Origin: Rhodospirillales bacterium
GTDB taxonomy: Bacteria; Pseudomonadota; Alphaproteobacteria; Rhodospirillales; Casp-alpha2
Assembly: GCA_017640505.1 (NCBI GenBank)
Contig: JAEPQO010000001.1
Span: 1,628,625 to 1,692,624, forward strand
Length of the DNA: 64,000 nt
Direction: 5' to 3'
Of this stretch, positions 44,678 through 53,178 are shown piece after piece (position 1 is the first letter of the stretch; the number at the start of each line of letters is the position of its first letter). Made by a program: the position numbers and the translations under genes. Under the pieces are notes generated by a model. The model was given only the letters and a program-made list of their open reading frames with translations. It had not been told where the DNA came from and made no database searches.

Positions 44678-46554
44678 TGTGCGGAATTACAGGTCTTTTA
44701 ATGGACCGGCGCGGCGCCGTATCGCAGTCGGATTTGCTCGATTCTGTCACTCGAATGGCGGCCGCCCTCTCGCATCGCGGGCCGGACGGGGAGGGGGTCT
44801 GGGCGGACGCGGGTGAAGGCGTCGCATTTGGATTTCGGCGGCTCGCGATAATGGACCCGTCGCCAGCCGGTGATCAGCCCATGCTTTCTGTATCCGGTCG
44901 ATACCGGATGGTCTTTAACGGCGAAATTTACAATTTCGAAGATCTGCGTGCTGAACTGATCGCGGCCGGCGGGCGTTTTGAAAGTAGCGGTGACACGGCC
45001 GTTCTGCTCGCGGCGTTCGAACACTGGGGCATCAAGGAAACCTTGCCGCGTTTAAATGGAATGTTCGCGATCGCGCTCTGGGACAGCAAAGAAAACGCGT
45101 TGCATCTTGTTCGTGATCGGGTCGGCGTAAAGCCCCTTTATTGGGGGCGATTGGGAAAAGCGTTTGCCTTCGCTTCTGAACTTTCCGCGATCCTGGCTGG
45201 GCCGGATGCAGGTTTTGAAGTCGACCCGGGAGCCAAAGAAGCATTCCTGATGCTCGGATATGTGCCCGCGCCGTTATCTATCGTTAAGGGCATCGAAAAG
45301 TTGCTTCCCGGGCAAGGTGTCACGGCGGTGGCAGGACGCGAACCTTCCCGTTGGAGTTGGTGGGCGTTGGCAGATGCTGGCTGCCATACATATCTAGAGG
45401 ATGATGATCCCGACGCCACATTCGAGCGGCTGTTGCATGATGCGGTGAAACGCCGCACTCGCGCCGATGTGCCAGTGGGCGCATTTCTGTCGGGAGGATA
45501 TGACTCGACTGCTGTTGCTGCGGCATTGGTGGCAACCGGGCACCAGGACCTCCGCTTTTACACCATCGGTTTTGAAGAGGCGGGATACGACGAGCGTCCG
45601 CACGCTGAAGCCGTGGCGAAGCATCTTGGAGTCGGTCTACACACCCAGCTGTTGACCGGAAAAGACGCCGGCGACCTTGGGCCGAGAATTGCGGATTGGT
45701 TTGATGAGCCTTTTGCCGATTCTTCCCAGTTCCCAATGGCGGCCGTTTCGGCAATGGCAAGGCGCGACGTCAGCGTCGCGCTCTCTGGCGATGGTGGCGA
45801 CGAGTTGTTCGCGGGCTATACCCGGCATCTTTGGGCAGATGGTAAATGGCGGCACTTGATCGACAGGCCGAATTGGCAGTTGCGCGCACTTGAATGGGGT
45901 GGGCGACATGCGCCGACCTTGACGAACGCTCTGATGCCGGCGTCGTCACGGCCCTCCAGTGGACCGAGGGGAATCCAGTTTATTGCGGCACTTCTGGCCG
46001 CCCGCACGCCGTCGGATTGGCATGGCCAAATTACCGCGATCGGTGAACGAGCGGCATTGCCGGAAGCCTGGTTTAAAGTAGCACAGGATGTCTCGAAGGA
46101 TCCCCTGATGAGCCTTCGATATATCGATTTCATGCGTTATTTGCCGGATGACATCCTGGTTAAGCTTGATCGATCGAGTATGGCGGTCGGGCTGGAAGCC
46201 CGGGACCCGTTGCTGGATTATCGATTGGTCGAATTTGCATTTGGATTGGATCGCGGCCGCATGATTGCAAATGGCCTCGGAAAAACGATTCTTCGGAAGT
46301 ATGTGCACCGCTATGTGCCTGAGAGCAAAATGAAGCGCCCTAAGCAGGGTTTTTCGATTCCTTTAGGCGCGTGGCTACGAGGGCCGCTGAAGGCCTACGT
46401 CGATGACTGTTTGTTGGGTGAAAACGGTGCGATTGCGGAGTACTCGCATATCGAAGGGTTGTGGCGCGCACATCTGGCCGGTCGTGCTGACCATGGGGCT
46501 TCGCTCTGGGCACATGTACAACTGGTAGCTTGGCAAAGGCGATTCGGGTTGTAA
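44677..46554 (+). CDS. asparagine synthase (glutamine-hydrolysing) family protein, second copy
   Basis: 625 aa. The N-terminal glutaminase starts MCGITGLLMDRRG with Cys2. The PP-loop is FLSGGYDST near residue 270, with SGDGGDELFAGYTRH near 370 and KLDRSSMAVGLEARDPLLD near 495. The length is typical of AsnB-type enzymes. It starts within the glycosyltransferase stop, so it is translationally coupled. Amidation of a uronic acid in the glycan is a likely role from context; ordinary asparagine synthesis is the alternative. Confidence 0.87.
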   Translation: MCGITGLLMDRRGAVSQSDLLDSVTRMAAALSHRGPDGEGVWADAGEGVAFGFRRLAIMDPSPAGDQPMLSVSGRYRMVFNGEIYNFEDLRAELIAAGGRFESSGDTAVLLAAFEHWGIKETLPRLNGMFAIALWDSKENALHLVRDRVGVKPLYWGRLGKAFAFASELSAILAGPDAGFEVDPGAKEAFLMLGYVPAPLSIVKGIEKLLPGQGVTAVAGREPSRWSWWALADAGCHTYLEDDDPDATFERLLHDAVKRRTRADVPVGAFLSGGYDSTAVAAALVATGHQDLRFYTIGFEEAGYDERPHAEAVAKHLGVGLHTQLLTGKDAGDLGPRIADWFDEPFADSSQFPMAAVSAMARRDVSVALSGDGGDELFAGYTRHLWADGKWRHLIDRPNWQLRALEWGGRHAPTLTNALMPASSRPSSGPRGIQFIAALLAARTPSDWHGQITAIGERAALPEAWFKVAQDVSKDPLMSLRYIDFMRYLPDDILVKLDRSSMAVGLEARDPLLDYRLVEFAFGLDRGRMIANGLGKTILRKYVHRYVPESKMKRPKQGFSIPLGAWLRGPLKAYVDDCLLGENGAIAEYSHIEGLWRAHLAGRADHGASLWAHVQLVAWQRRFGL

Positions 46555-46641
46555 AAAGTTTGACTGAAACCTTTGTCACGAGAGCAATGACTTGATATAA
46601 GCGCCGACGTTTCTCCCTGCACCTTTCAGGATCATGTTTCG

Positions 46642-47367
46642 ATGCCTTCACTCGCGGATCTAAAAGTTAAAATTTTTGCAGATGGCGCAGATCTCGATGC
46701 CATTCGGGCGCTACGGGCGAACCCGGTGATTAAGGGATTTACAACGAATCCGACGTTGATGCGGGCGGCCGGCATTGATGATTACGAGACGTTTTCCAAA
46801 CAAGTGATAGATGTGGTTGAGGGCGCGCCACTCTCGCTGGAGGTGTTTGCCGACGATCTCGATGAAATGGTGGCTCAGGCGCGTGTAATTGCCGGGTGGG
46901 GCGAGAACGTTTTTGTTAAAATCCCGGTGACGAATACCAAAGGCGAAAGTTGCGCGCCGATTATTAAACGGCTCTCCGGTGAAGGCGTTCAAGTCAATGT
47001 GACGGCGGTATTCTCGCTGGAACAAGTGCAAACCGTTACGGATGCGCTCAATTCGGATGTCGCTGCCAACGTTTCGGTTTTTGCCGGCCGAATTGCCGAT
47101 ACAGGTGTCGACCCGGTGCCACACATGCGCGAATCGGTGAAGATCGTCGGGGCAAAACCCAAAGCCGAGCTGATTTGGGCGAGCCCGCGGGAACTGTTAA
47201 ATCTATTCCATGCTGATCAAGCTGGTTGCCAAATTATAACGGTCACTGCCGACATCCTTAAGAAGCTTGCGTTAATCGGAAAGGATCTTGACGCGTATTC
47301 CCTTGAAACCGTTGAAATGTTTCGGCGTGACGCGGTTTCGGCTCAATACAGCATCAAAACAAGCTGA
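46642..47367 (+). CDS. transaldolase-family enzyme
   Basis: 241 aa, the short transaldolase type. The Schiff-base Lys is K93 in VFVKIPVTN. GFTTNPTLM (32-40) and NVTAVFS near 118 are the conserved Asn/Thr segments, and LIWASPRELLN near 177 marks a subgroup frequent in sugar clusters. It transfers a dihydroxyacetone unit between sugar phosphates and can make sedoheptulose-7-phosphate or, in lincosamide pathways (LmbR), an octulose-8-phosphate. Which acceptor is used here is unknown. It follows an 87-nt gap after asnB; AGGA lies 10 nt upstream. Confidence 0.87.
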   Translation: MPSLADLKVKIFADGADLDAIRALRANPVIKGFTTNPTLMRAAGIDDYETFSKQVIDVVEGAPLSLEVFADDLDEMVAQARVIAGWGENVFVKIPVTNTKGESCAPIIKRLSGEGVQVNVTAVFSLEQVQTVTDALNSDVAANVSVFAGRIADTGVDPVPHMRESVKIVGAKPKAELIWASPRELLNLFHADQAGCQIITVTADILKKLALIGKDLDAYSLETVEMFRRDAVSAQYSIKTS

Positions 47368-47390
47368 CCCAGGACAGAGTGGAGAAGTAA

Positions 47391-48404
47391 GTGGATCGTC
47401 TATTTGATAATGTTTTGGTCACCGGTGGCGCTGGGTACTGTGGCAGCATCTTGGTCCCCGACCTTCTGCAAGCTGGGTACAAAGTCATAGTTTATGACAT
47501 CATGTATTACGGCGCAGATCACCTTCCGGTAGATAATCCGAATTTGACAGTTGTCGAGGGAGATCTTCGGGATACGGAGCATCTTGCCGCGCAGTTTGAT
47601 GGCGTCGACGCTGTCGTGCATTTGGGGTGTATCTCGAACGACGCGAGTTTCGAGTTGGACGAGGCGCTCTCGACGACGGTCAACCTGGATGCATTCGAAC
47701 CTATGATCGTTGCGGCAAAGGCCGCCGGCGTGAAGAGGTTCATCTATGCTTCGTCCAGTTCGGTCTATGGTGTAAGCGACGAACCCGACGTTACGGAGGA
47801 TCACCCGCTCGTTCCGCTGACGCTGTACAACAAATTCAAAGGGATGTGCGAGCCGCGGCTGCTTGAGCACATCGACGATGATTTCACCGGTGTCGTTTTT
47901 CGCCCTGCCACCGTCTGCGGTTACGGGCCGCGACAACGCTTGGACGTGTCCGTCAACATCTTGACCAATCATGCCGTCAACAAGGGTAAGATCACCGTGT
48001 TCGGCGGGGATCAATTGCGCCCGAACTTGCACATACAGGACTATTCCGATGTTGTGCAGTTGCTGCTTACCGCGCCGCATGAAAAAATCCAGGGTGAGAT
48101 TTTCAACGTCGGTTACCAGAACAAAAGCATCATGGAAATTGCGCAGATCGTCAAAACCGTGGTCGAGGAGTTGTTCCCGGAGCGGGGTGAATTGCCGATT
48201 GTCGTGACGGAAAGCGACGATCCGCGGTCATATCACATCAATTCTGACAAGATCGCCCGCGTTCTCGGGTTTTCGCCTAAGCATACTATCGAAGAAGCTG
48301 TGCGCAGCCTTTGTGAGGCATTCAAGGACGGTCGCTTGCCGGCCAGTTTTGATGACGACAAGTACTTCAATGTCCGGACGATGAAGAAAATCGGAGCAAA
48401 GTGA
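47391..48404 (+). CDS. NAD-dependent sugar epimerase/dehydratase (SDR)
   Basis: 337 aa extended SDR from a GTG with GGAGA upstream. The NAD loop is TGGAGYCGS (11-19); YASSSSVYG near 115-123 and Y-N-K-F-K near 144-148 form the Ser/Tyr/Lys catalytic set. VFRPATVCGYGPRQRLD and LHIQDYSDV are typical of nucleotide-sugar epimerases. The sugar is unknown; its place between the transaldolase and kinase/nucleotidyltransferase genes points to the activated heptose-like sugar. It overlaps the next gene by 1 nt. Confidence 0.85.
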   Translation: MDRLFDNVLVTGGAGYCGSILVPDLLQAGYKVIVYDIMYYGADHLPVDNPNLTVVEGDLRDTEHLAAQFDGVDAVVHLGCISNDASFELDEALSTTVNLDAFEPMIVAAKAAGVKRFIYASSSSVYGVSDEPDVTEDHPLVPLTLYNKFKGMCEPRLLEHIDDDFTGVVFRPATVCGYGPRQRLDVSVNILTNHAVNKGKITVFGGDQLRPNLHIQDYSDVVQLLLTAPHEKIQGEIFNVGYQNKSIMEIAQIVKTVVEELFPERGELPIVVTESDDPRSYHINSDKIARVLGFSPKHTIEEAVRSLCEAFKDGRLPASFDDDKYFNVRTMKKIGAK

Positions 48405-49402
48405 TGGCAAGGCCCATCTCGGTCGTCACGGGTGGCGCAGGGTTCATTGGCAGCCATATGGTTGATTGTCTATTGGCTGCCGGACATCGGGTGCGGGTGA
48501 TCGACAATCTGGTTGGTGGCCACAAGGAAAATCTTGCGCATATCGCTGATCACCCCGACCTGGAAGTTCATTGGGAAGATATAAATGAGCTAATCCCGCC
48601 GAGTTCGGTTTTTGACGGGGCGTCCTTCGTTTTTCATTTTGCGGGTATCGGGGATATCGTTCCTTCGATCGAGCAACCTATTCAGTACATGCAAACCAAC
48701 GTGCAGGGTACGGTGCGAGTGTTGGAGTGTGCACGGGCAGCCAACGTGCAACGTTTCGTGTATGCCGCGTCTTCATCATGTTATGGCCTGGCAGAGACGC
48801 CGACCCGCGAAGACCATCCGGTATGCCCGCAATATCCCTATGCGCTCAGTAAGTATCAGGGCGAGCAAGCTGCATTTCATTGGCACCAAGTGTACGGCTT
48901 GCCGGTCGTGTCCATTCGGATATTCAACGCCTATGGAACACGGGTGCGTACGACGGGGGCATACGGGGCAGTTTTTGGCGTATTCTTTCGACAGAAGCTG
49001 GCCGGCAAGCCGTTCACAGTGGTCGGCGACGGGACCCAAGTTCGCGACTTTGTTTATGTGACCGACATTGCACGGGCATTCCTGATGGCGGCGGAATCTG
49101 AGGTGGCCGGGGAGGTGTTCAATGTTGGCGCTGGGAACCCGCAGTCGGTGAACTATTTGGTTGAGTTGTTGGGCGGTGACGTCGTCTATGTGCCAAAACG
49201 GCCGGGCGAACCCGATGCGACATATGCCGATGTCTCGAAAATCACGGAAATGCTCGGGTGGATTCCCAAGATCGGTTTCGAGGAGGGGGTCTCACTGATG
49301 ATGGAAGAAATCGACCGTTGGGCAAAAGCGCCACTTTGGGACCAGGACAGTATTTCTGAAGCGACAAAAACGTGGTTCCAGTACCTCGGGAACAATGGAT
49401 AA
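48404..49402 (+). CDS. NAD-dependent sugar epimerase/dehydratase (SDR), GalE/WbpP-like
   Basis: 332 aa extended SDR. NAD loop TGGAGFIGSH (about 8-17), DNLVGG, YAASSSCYG near 123, YALSK with catalytic Tyr/Lys near 147-151, then RIFNAYGTR and VRDFVYVTDIARA. The pattern is that of UDP-sugar 4-epimerases or related dehydratases. The ATG at 48404 overlaps the previous stop (TGATG) and has GGAG 7 nt upstream; the GTG one codon earlier is possible. Substrate unknown. Confidence 0.85.
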   Translation: MARPISVVTGGAGFIGSHMVDCLLAAGHRVRVIDNLVGGHKENLAHIADHPDLEVHWEDINELIPPSSVFDGASFVFHFAGIGDIVPSIEQPIQYMQTNVQGTVRVLECARAANVQRFVYAASSSCYGLAETPTREDHPVCPQYPYALSKYQGEQAAFHWHQVYGLPVVSIRIFNAYGTRVRTTGAYGAVFGVFFRQKLAGKPFTVVGDGTQVRDFVYVTDIARAFLMAAESEVAGEVFNVGAGNPQSVNYLVELLGGDVVYVPKRPGEPDATYADVSKITEMLGWIPKIGFEEGVSLMMEEIDRWAKAPLWDQDSISEATKTWFQYLGNNG

Positions 49403-49414
49403 GTTGGCCTGACA

Positions 49415-50968
49415 ATGTTGGATACGATATCTGATCGCTATCGAAGTAAGATCAAAACGACGGACGAACTGCGGCAGATTATCGGAACGCCGCCCCGTGA
49501 TCAGCGTGTCATCATGTGTCACGGTGTGTTTGATGTGGTCCATCCCGGACACGTGCGCCACCTGCTCTATGCCAAGAGCAAGGCGGATATTCTCGTTGCT
49601 TCGTTGACCGCGGATCGTCACATCGCGAAAGGTCTTTATCGCCCGCATGTTCCGCAGCAACTGCGAGCGATAAACTTGGCAGCTTTCGAGATGATCGACT
49701 ACGTCGTCATCGACCAGAATCCCACGCCGATCGAGAACCTCAAACTTATTCAGCCTGATTTTTTTGCGAAGGGGTACGAGTACACAAGCGGTCCCTTGCC
49801 GCCAAAAACTCAAGAGGAAAAAGACGTCGTAGAATCCTATGGCGGCGAGATCATCTTTTCGCCGGGGGATATTGTATATTCGTCATCCTCGCTCATTGAA
49901 TTGGCGCCACCGAGGATCAGTCACGAAAAACTCCTGGCAGTTATGGAAAGCGAAGATATCAACTTCGACGATCTCCGCCGCGTCATTGACGAAATGGAAG
50001 GCCGTCGCGTCCACGTGGTCGGCGATACCATCGTCGATAGCTACACGCGCTGCGCGATGATCGGCGGGCAAACAAAAACGCCAACAATGAGCGTTTTGTA
50101 TGAATCGCGGAAAGATTACGTGGGTGGGGCCGGGATTGTTGCCAAGCATTTGAAAGCTGCGGGGGCGGACGTGAAGTTCACGACCGTGCTCGGCCATGAT
50201 GATCTCAAGGATTTTGTCCTAAGTGATCTTGAGGCATGCCAGGTTGACTGTAATGCCATTGTCGATCATACGCGGCCGACCGTTAACAAGAATGCGATTG
50301 TTGCGGGCGGATATCGTCTTTTGAAGGTTGATACGCTGGATAACAGCTCGATTTCCGACAAAATACTGGACCGAATGGCAGAAAATATTCTGTCTGTAGA
50401 GACGGATGCCGTTGTGTTCAGCGATTTTCGTCATGGAATATTTAATCGCCGAACAATTCCGAAGTTAATCGAGTCGATTCCGGAAGGGGCGTTCAAGGTT
50501 GGCGATAGCCAGGTCGCAAGCCGTTGGGGCAATGTCACGGAGTTTGTCGGCTTCGACTTGATCACGCCGAACGAACGAGAGGCGCGTTTCGCAACCGCGG
50601 ACCAGGATTCCGGGATCCGTCCGTTGGCATCCCAGATTTATGATATTGCCAAGTGCGGGACGCTCATCCTCAAGCTGGGCGAACGTGGCGTTTTGACGTG
50701 CCGCAGTGCGGACCATGAAAGCCTGGAGAGTTTCTTTGTACTCGACAGTTTCGTTGATGACGTTGTAGATGCCGTTGGCGCCGGCGATGCACTGTTGGCC
50801 TATGCAACGCTGGCGATGCTGGCGTCTGGCAGTTCGGTCGTGGCGACGATCGTCGGCTCAATGGCTGCTGCCCGGGAATGCGAGGTTGACGGTAATCACC
50901 CCGTAACGACCGATGACGTTCGCAGTAAGATCGACGAAGTCGAGCGTATGGTCAATTTCGAACGATGA
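49415..50968 (+). CDS. nucleotidyltransferase-kinase fusion, HldE-like with reversed domain order
   Basis: 517 aa. The N-terminal cytidylyltransferase-type domain (about 25-165) has HGVFDVVHPGH at 36-46. The C-terminal PfkB/ribokinase-type kinase (about 196-517) has GGAGIVAKHL at 237-246, TPNEREA at 384-390 and VDAVGAGDALLA at 451-462. In E. coli HldE the kinase comes first and the ADP-transferase second; here the order is swapped. Expected reactions are C1 phosphorylation of a phosphosugar and, after 7-phosphate removal, transfer to NTP to give the activated sugar. It couples to the next gene by a 4-nt overlap. Confidence 0.87.
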   Translation: MLDTISDRYRSKIKTTDELRQIIGTPPRDQRVIMCHGVFDVVHPGHVRHLLYAKSKADILVASLTADRHIAKGLYRPHVPQQLRAINLAAFEMIDYVVIDQNPTPIENLKLIQPDFFAKGYEYTSGPLPPKTQEEKDVVESYGGEIIFSPGDIVYSSSSLIELAPPRISHEKLLAVMESEDINFDDLRRVIDEMEGRRVHVVGDTIVDSYTRCAMIGGQTKTPTMSVLYESRKDYVGGAGIVAKHLKAAGADVKFTTVLGHDDLKDFVLSDLEACQVDCNAIVDHTRPTVNKNAIVAGGYRLLKVDTLDNSSISDKILDRMAENILSVETDAVVFSDFRHGIFNRRTIPKLIESIPEGAFKVGDSQVASRWGNVTEFVGFDLITPNEREARFATADQDSGIRPLASQIYDIAKCGTLILKLGERGVLTCRSADHESLESFFVLDSFVDDVVDAVGAGDALLAYATLAMLASGSSVVATIVGSMAAARECEVDGNHPVTTDDVRSKIDEVERMVNFER

Positions 50969-51891
50969 AGGTGATCGTAGTCGGGCTTGGTGTTCAAGGT
51001 TATAAGCGCCGCCGTATCGCAGGGAATGATTTCGTCGCTGATGTCGATCCCGCAAATGCCGAGGCGAAATATCGCGATTTACAGGATGTCCCGCTAGATA
51101 GTTTTGATGCCGCGCTGTTGTGCGTGCCGGATCAGGTGAAGGTGGAATTGATCCGGTATTTGCTTGCAAACGGCAAACACGTGCTGGTCGAGAAGCCGCT
51201 ATTCGCGAACGACACCAATGTGATTGACGAACTGCAGGCAATGGCGAATGCAAACGGTGTCGTCTGCTATACAGCTTACAATCACCGGTTTGAGCCACAC
51301 TTCGTGAAAATGCGGGATCTAATCGCATCCGGTACTTTGGGAGAGATTTACCGGTGCAGGATGTTTTACGGCAACGGGACTGCGCGTCTTGTAAGAGATT
51401 CTGAGTGGCGAGATAAAGGTGCCGGTGTTCTCCCGGACCTGGGATCACATCTTCTCGACACCGCAAGTTTCTGGTTCGGGCGTCCGGACGGTGACTTTCG
51501 GGTTGTCTCGGCAAACCGTTTTGAGAACCTCTCGGCCGACCACGTCGTGATTGGTTCCAGCGGGAACCGACCTGAGTTAGAGATGGAGATGACCTTACTG
51601 ATGTGGCGGAATCACTTTACGTGCGACGTTTTGGCCGAAAAGGGATCTGCTCATATTAGCTCGCTCTGCAAATGGGGCCCGTCGACCTTTACGGTTCGCC
51701 GCCGGGTCCTGCCATCAGGCCGACCGCTTGAAGAGACGAAGACGCTGACTCAAAGTGACCCGACTTGGGAAGATGAATACAGGTACTTTTGCGCACTTTG
51801 CAGCAATGGTGGGGCTACAGATCTTTCTCAGGACAAATGGTTGCTTGAGACACTTACTCGCCTCTCCGAAGATGTGCTGCGGGAGGCGTAA
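50965..51891 (+). CDS. Gfo/Idh/MocA-family oxidoreductase
   Basis: 308 aa. The Rossmann loop is VVGLGVQGYKRR (5-16). The signature Lys lies in VLVEKPLF near 78, and DLGSHLLDTASFWFG near 162-176 holds the GxHxxD catalytic His/Asp. The C-terminal beta-sheet domain is present. NAD(P)-dependent oxidation or reduction of a sugar or nucleotide-sugar hydroxyl is expected. It overlaps the HldE-like gene by 4 nt and lies 3 nt before the next gene, so it is in the same transcription unit. Confidence 0.87.
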   Translation: MKVIVVGLGVQGYKRRRIAGNDFVADVDPANAEAKYRDLQDVPLDSFDAALLCVPDQVKVELIRYLLANGKHVLVEKPLFANDTNVIDELQAMANANGVVCYTAYNHRFEPHFVKMRDLIASGTLGEIYRCRMFYGNGTARLVRDSEWRDKGAGVLPDLGSHLLDTASFWFGRPDGDFRVVSANRFENLSADHVVIGSSGNRPELEMEMTLLMWRNHFTCDVLAEKGSAHISSLCKWGPSTFTVRRRVLPSGRPLEETKTLTQSDPTWEDEYRYFCALCSNGGATDLSQDKWLLETLTRLSEDVLREA

Positions 51892-51894
51892 GGC

Positions 51895-53178
51895 GTGGGT
51901 GTATCCGTTGCGTATATGGGGATGACGCACCTGGGACTGAATTCAGCCGCCGGTGCACTCGCGCGTGGTCACAAAGTCATATGCTTCGATCCGGACATCG
52001 GTCTGATCGAGGCACTTGCGGATGGCCGGTTGCCAGTGCATGAGCCGGATTTGGCTGAGACATTCGCTGAGTACCGTGGCCAATTGAAATTTTCTCACGA
52101 CCTTGATGATCTTGGCAGCTGCGATGTTGTCTACGTGGCACCAGATGTGGCGACGGATGATCACGGCGTAAGTGATTTGCAATCGTTGGTCGAAATTTTA
52201 TCACTGGCCGAGCACAATGCGCGGGAAGATGCGCCGGTTGTCATCCTGAGCCAGGTGCCACCCGGTTTCACTCGATCACGCTATCGACCCGATCGATTGC
52301 TCTACTATCAGGTGGAAACATTGGTTTTCGGTCGCGCTGTAGACCGTGCGCGGAATCCGGAAAGATTTATCGTCGGCTGCGCCGATCCGGAGCAATCTCT
52401 TGCGCCGGCCCTTCATGCGTTTTTGCAGTCATTCGATTGTCCGATTTTGCCGATGCGTTTCGAAAGTGCTGAATTGGCAAAGATCGCCATCAACTGTTTC
52501 CTTGTCGCACAGGTCACAACGACGAACACGCTTGCAGAAATCTGCGAAGAAATCGGTGCCAACTGGGATGAAATCGCACCGGCACTCCGGTTGGATGAGA
52601 GGATCGGAACAAAGGCGTACTTGAGCCCCGGTCTCGGGATATCGGGAGGCAATCTGGAGAGAGATCTCGCCACTGTTGTATCGATCGGAAAGGTGCACGA
52701 TACCGATGTCGGGATGATAAATTCTGAAGTCGAAAATAGTTCGCATCGGAAGATGTGGGCTAGCCGGGTGCTGCGTGACTATGTTCTACTTGGATTAGTT
52801 GATCCAAAAATTGCCGTATGGGGATTGGCATATAAAAAGGATACGCACTCGGTAAAAAATTCTCCGTCAATAGCGACGTTGAGGTCATTTCCTGAAACTA
52901 ATTTTTCTGTGCACGATCCGATGGTGAAGGTGCCGGATACCGGGTTAAGCAATCTGATCGCATGCGATGATCCGATCGCCGCGGCAGACGGTGCGGATTG
53001 CCTGATGATTTTGACTCCTTGGGACGAGTATCAAGCCATCGACACGCAGACTTTGGTCTCGGTAATGCGCGGAAAAACGATCATCGACCCATTTGGCGTT
53101 TTAAACGTCGATGGACACCCTGGTCTGCGGGTATTCAGGTTGGGCAGGCCGTTTAGCGTAGGGAGGCAGGATGCTTGA
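51895..53178 (+). CDS. UDP-glucose 6-dehydrogenase-family protein without the catalytic Cys
   Basis: 427 aa from a GTG. Three-domain layout of UDP-glucose/ManNAc dehydrogenases. The NAD loop is GMTHLG (9-14), with Thr for the second Gly. The central helix keeps AELAKIAIN with K196 and N200. The active-site loop, normally GGSCFPKD, reads GISGGNLERD (248-257), so the nucleophilic Cys is absent. The C-terminal VWGLAYKKDTHSVKNSPS matches the family. A four-electron oxidation by thiohemiacetal is therefore unlikely. It overlaps the next gene by 8 nt. Confidence 0.82.
   Translation: MGVSVAYMGMTHLGLNSAAGALARGHKVICFDPDIGLIEALADGRLPVHEPDLAETFAEYRGQLKFSHDLDDLGSCDVVYVAPDVATDDHGVSDLQSLVEILSLAEHNAREDAPVVILSQVPPGFTRSRYRPDRLLYYQVETLVFGRAVDRARNPERFIVGCADPEQSLAPALHAFLQSFDCPILPMRFESAELAKIAINCFLVAQVTTTNTLAEICEEIGANWDEIAPALRLDERIGTKAYLSPGLGISGGNLERDLATVVSIGKVHDTDVGMINSEVENSSHRKMWASRVLRDYVLLGLVDPKIAVWGLAYKKDTHSVKNSPSIATLRSFPETNFSVHDPMVKVPDTGLSNLIACDDPIAAADGADCLMILTPWDEYQAIDTQTLVSVMRGKTIIDPFGVLNVDGHPGLRVFRLGRPFSVGRQDA

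Noticed and set aside
40542..50968. Lincosamide-type antibiotic cluster
   Set aside because: The sugar steps resemble that pathway, but there is no amino-acid moiety, condensing or resistance gene. Glycosyltransferase, SGNH and FkbM genes point to a surface glycan.
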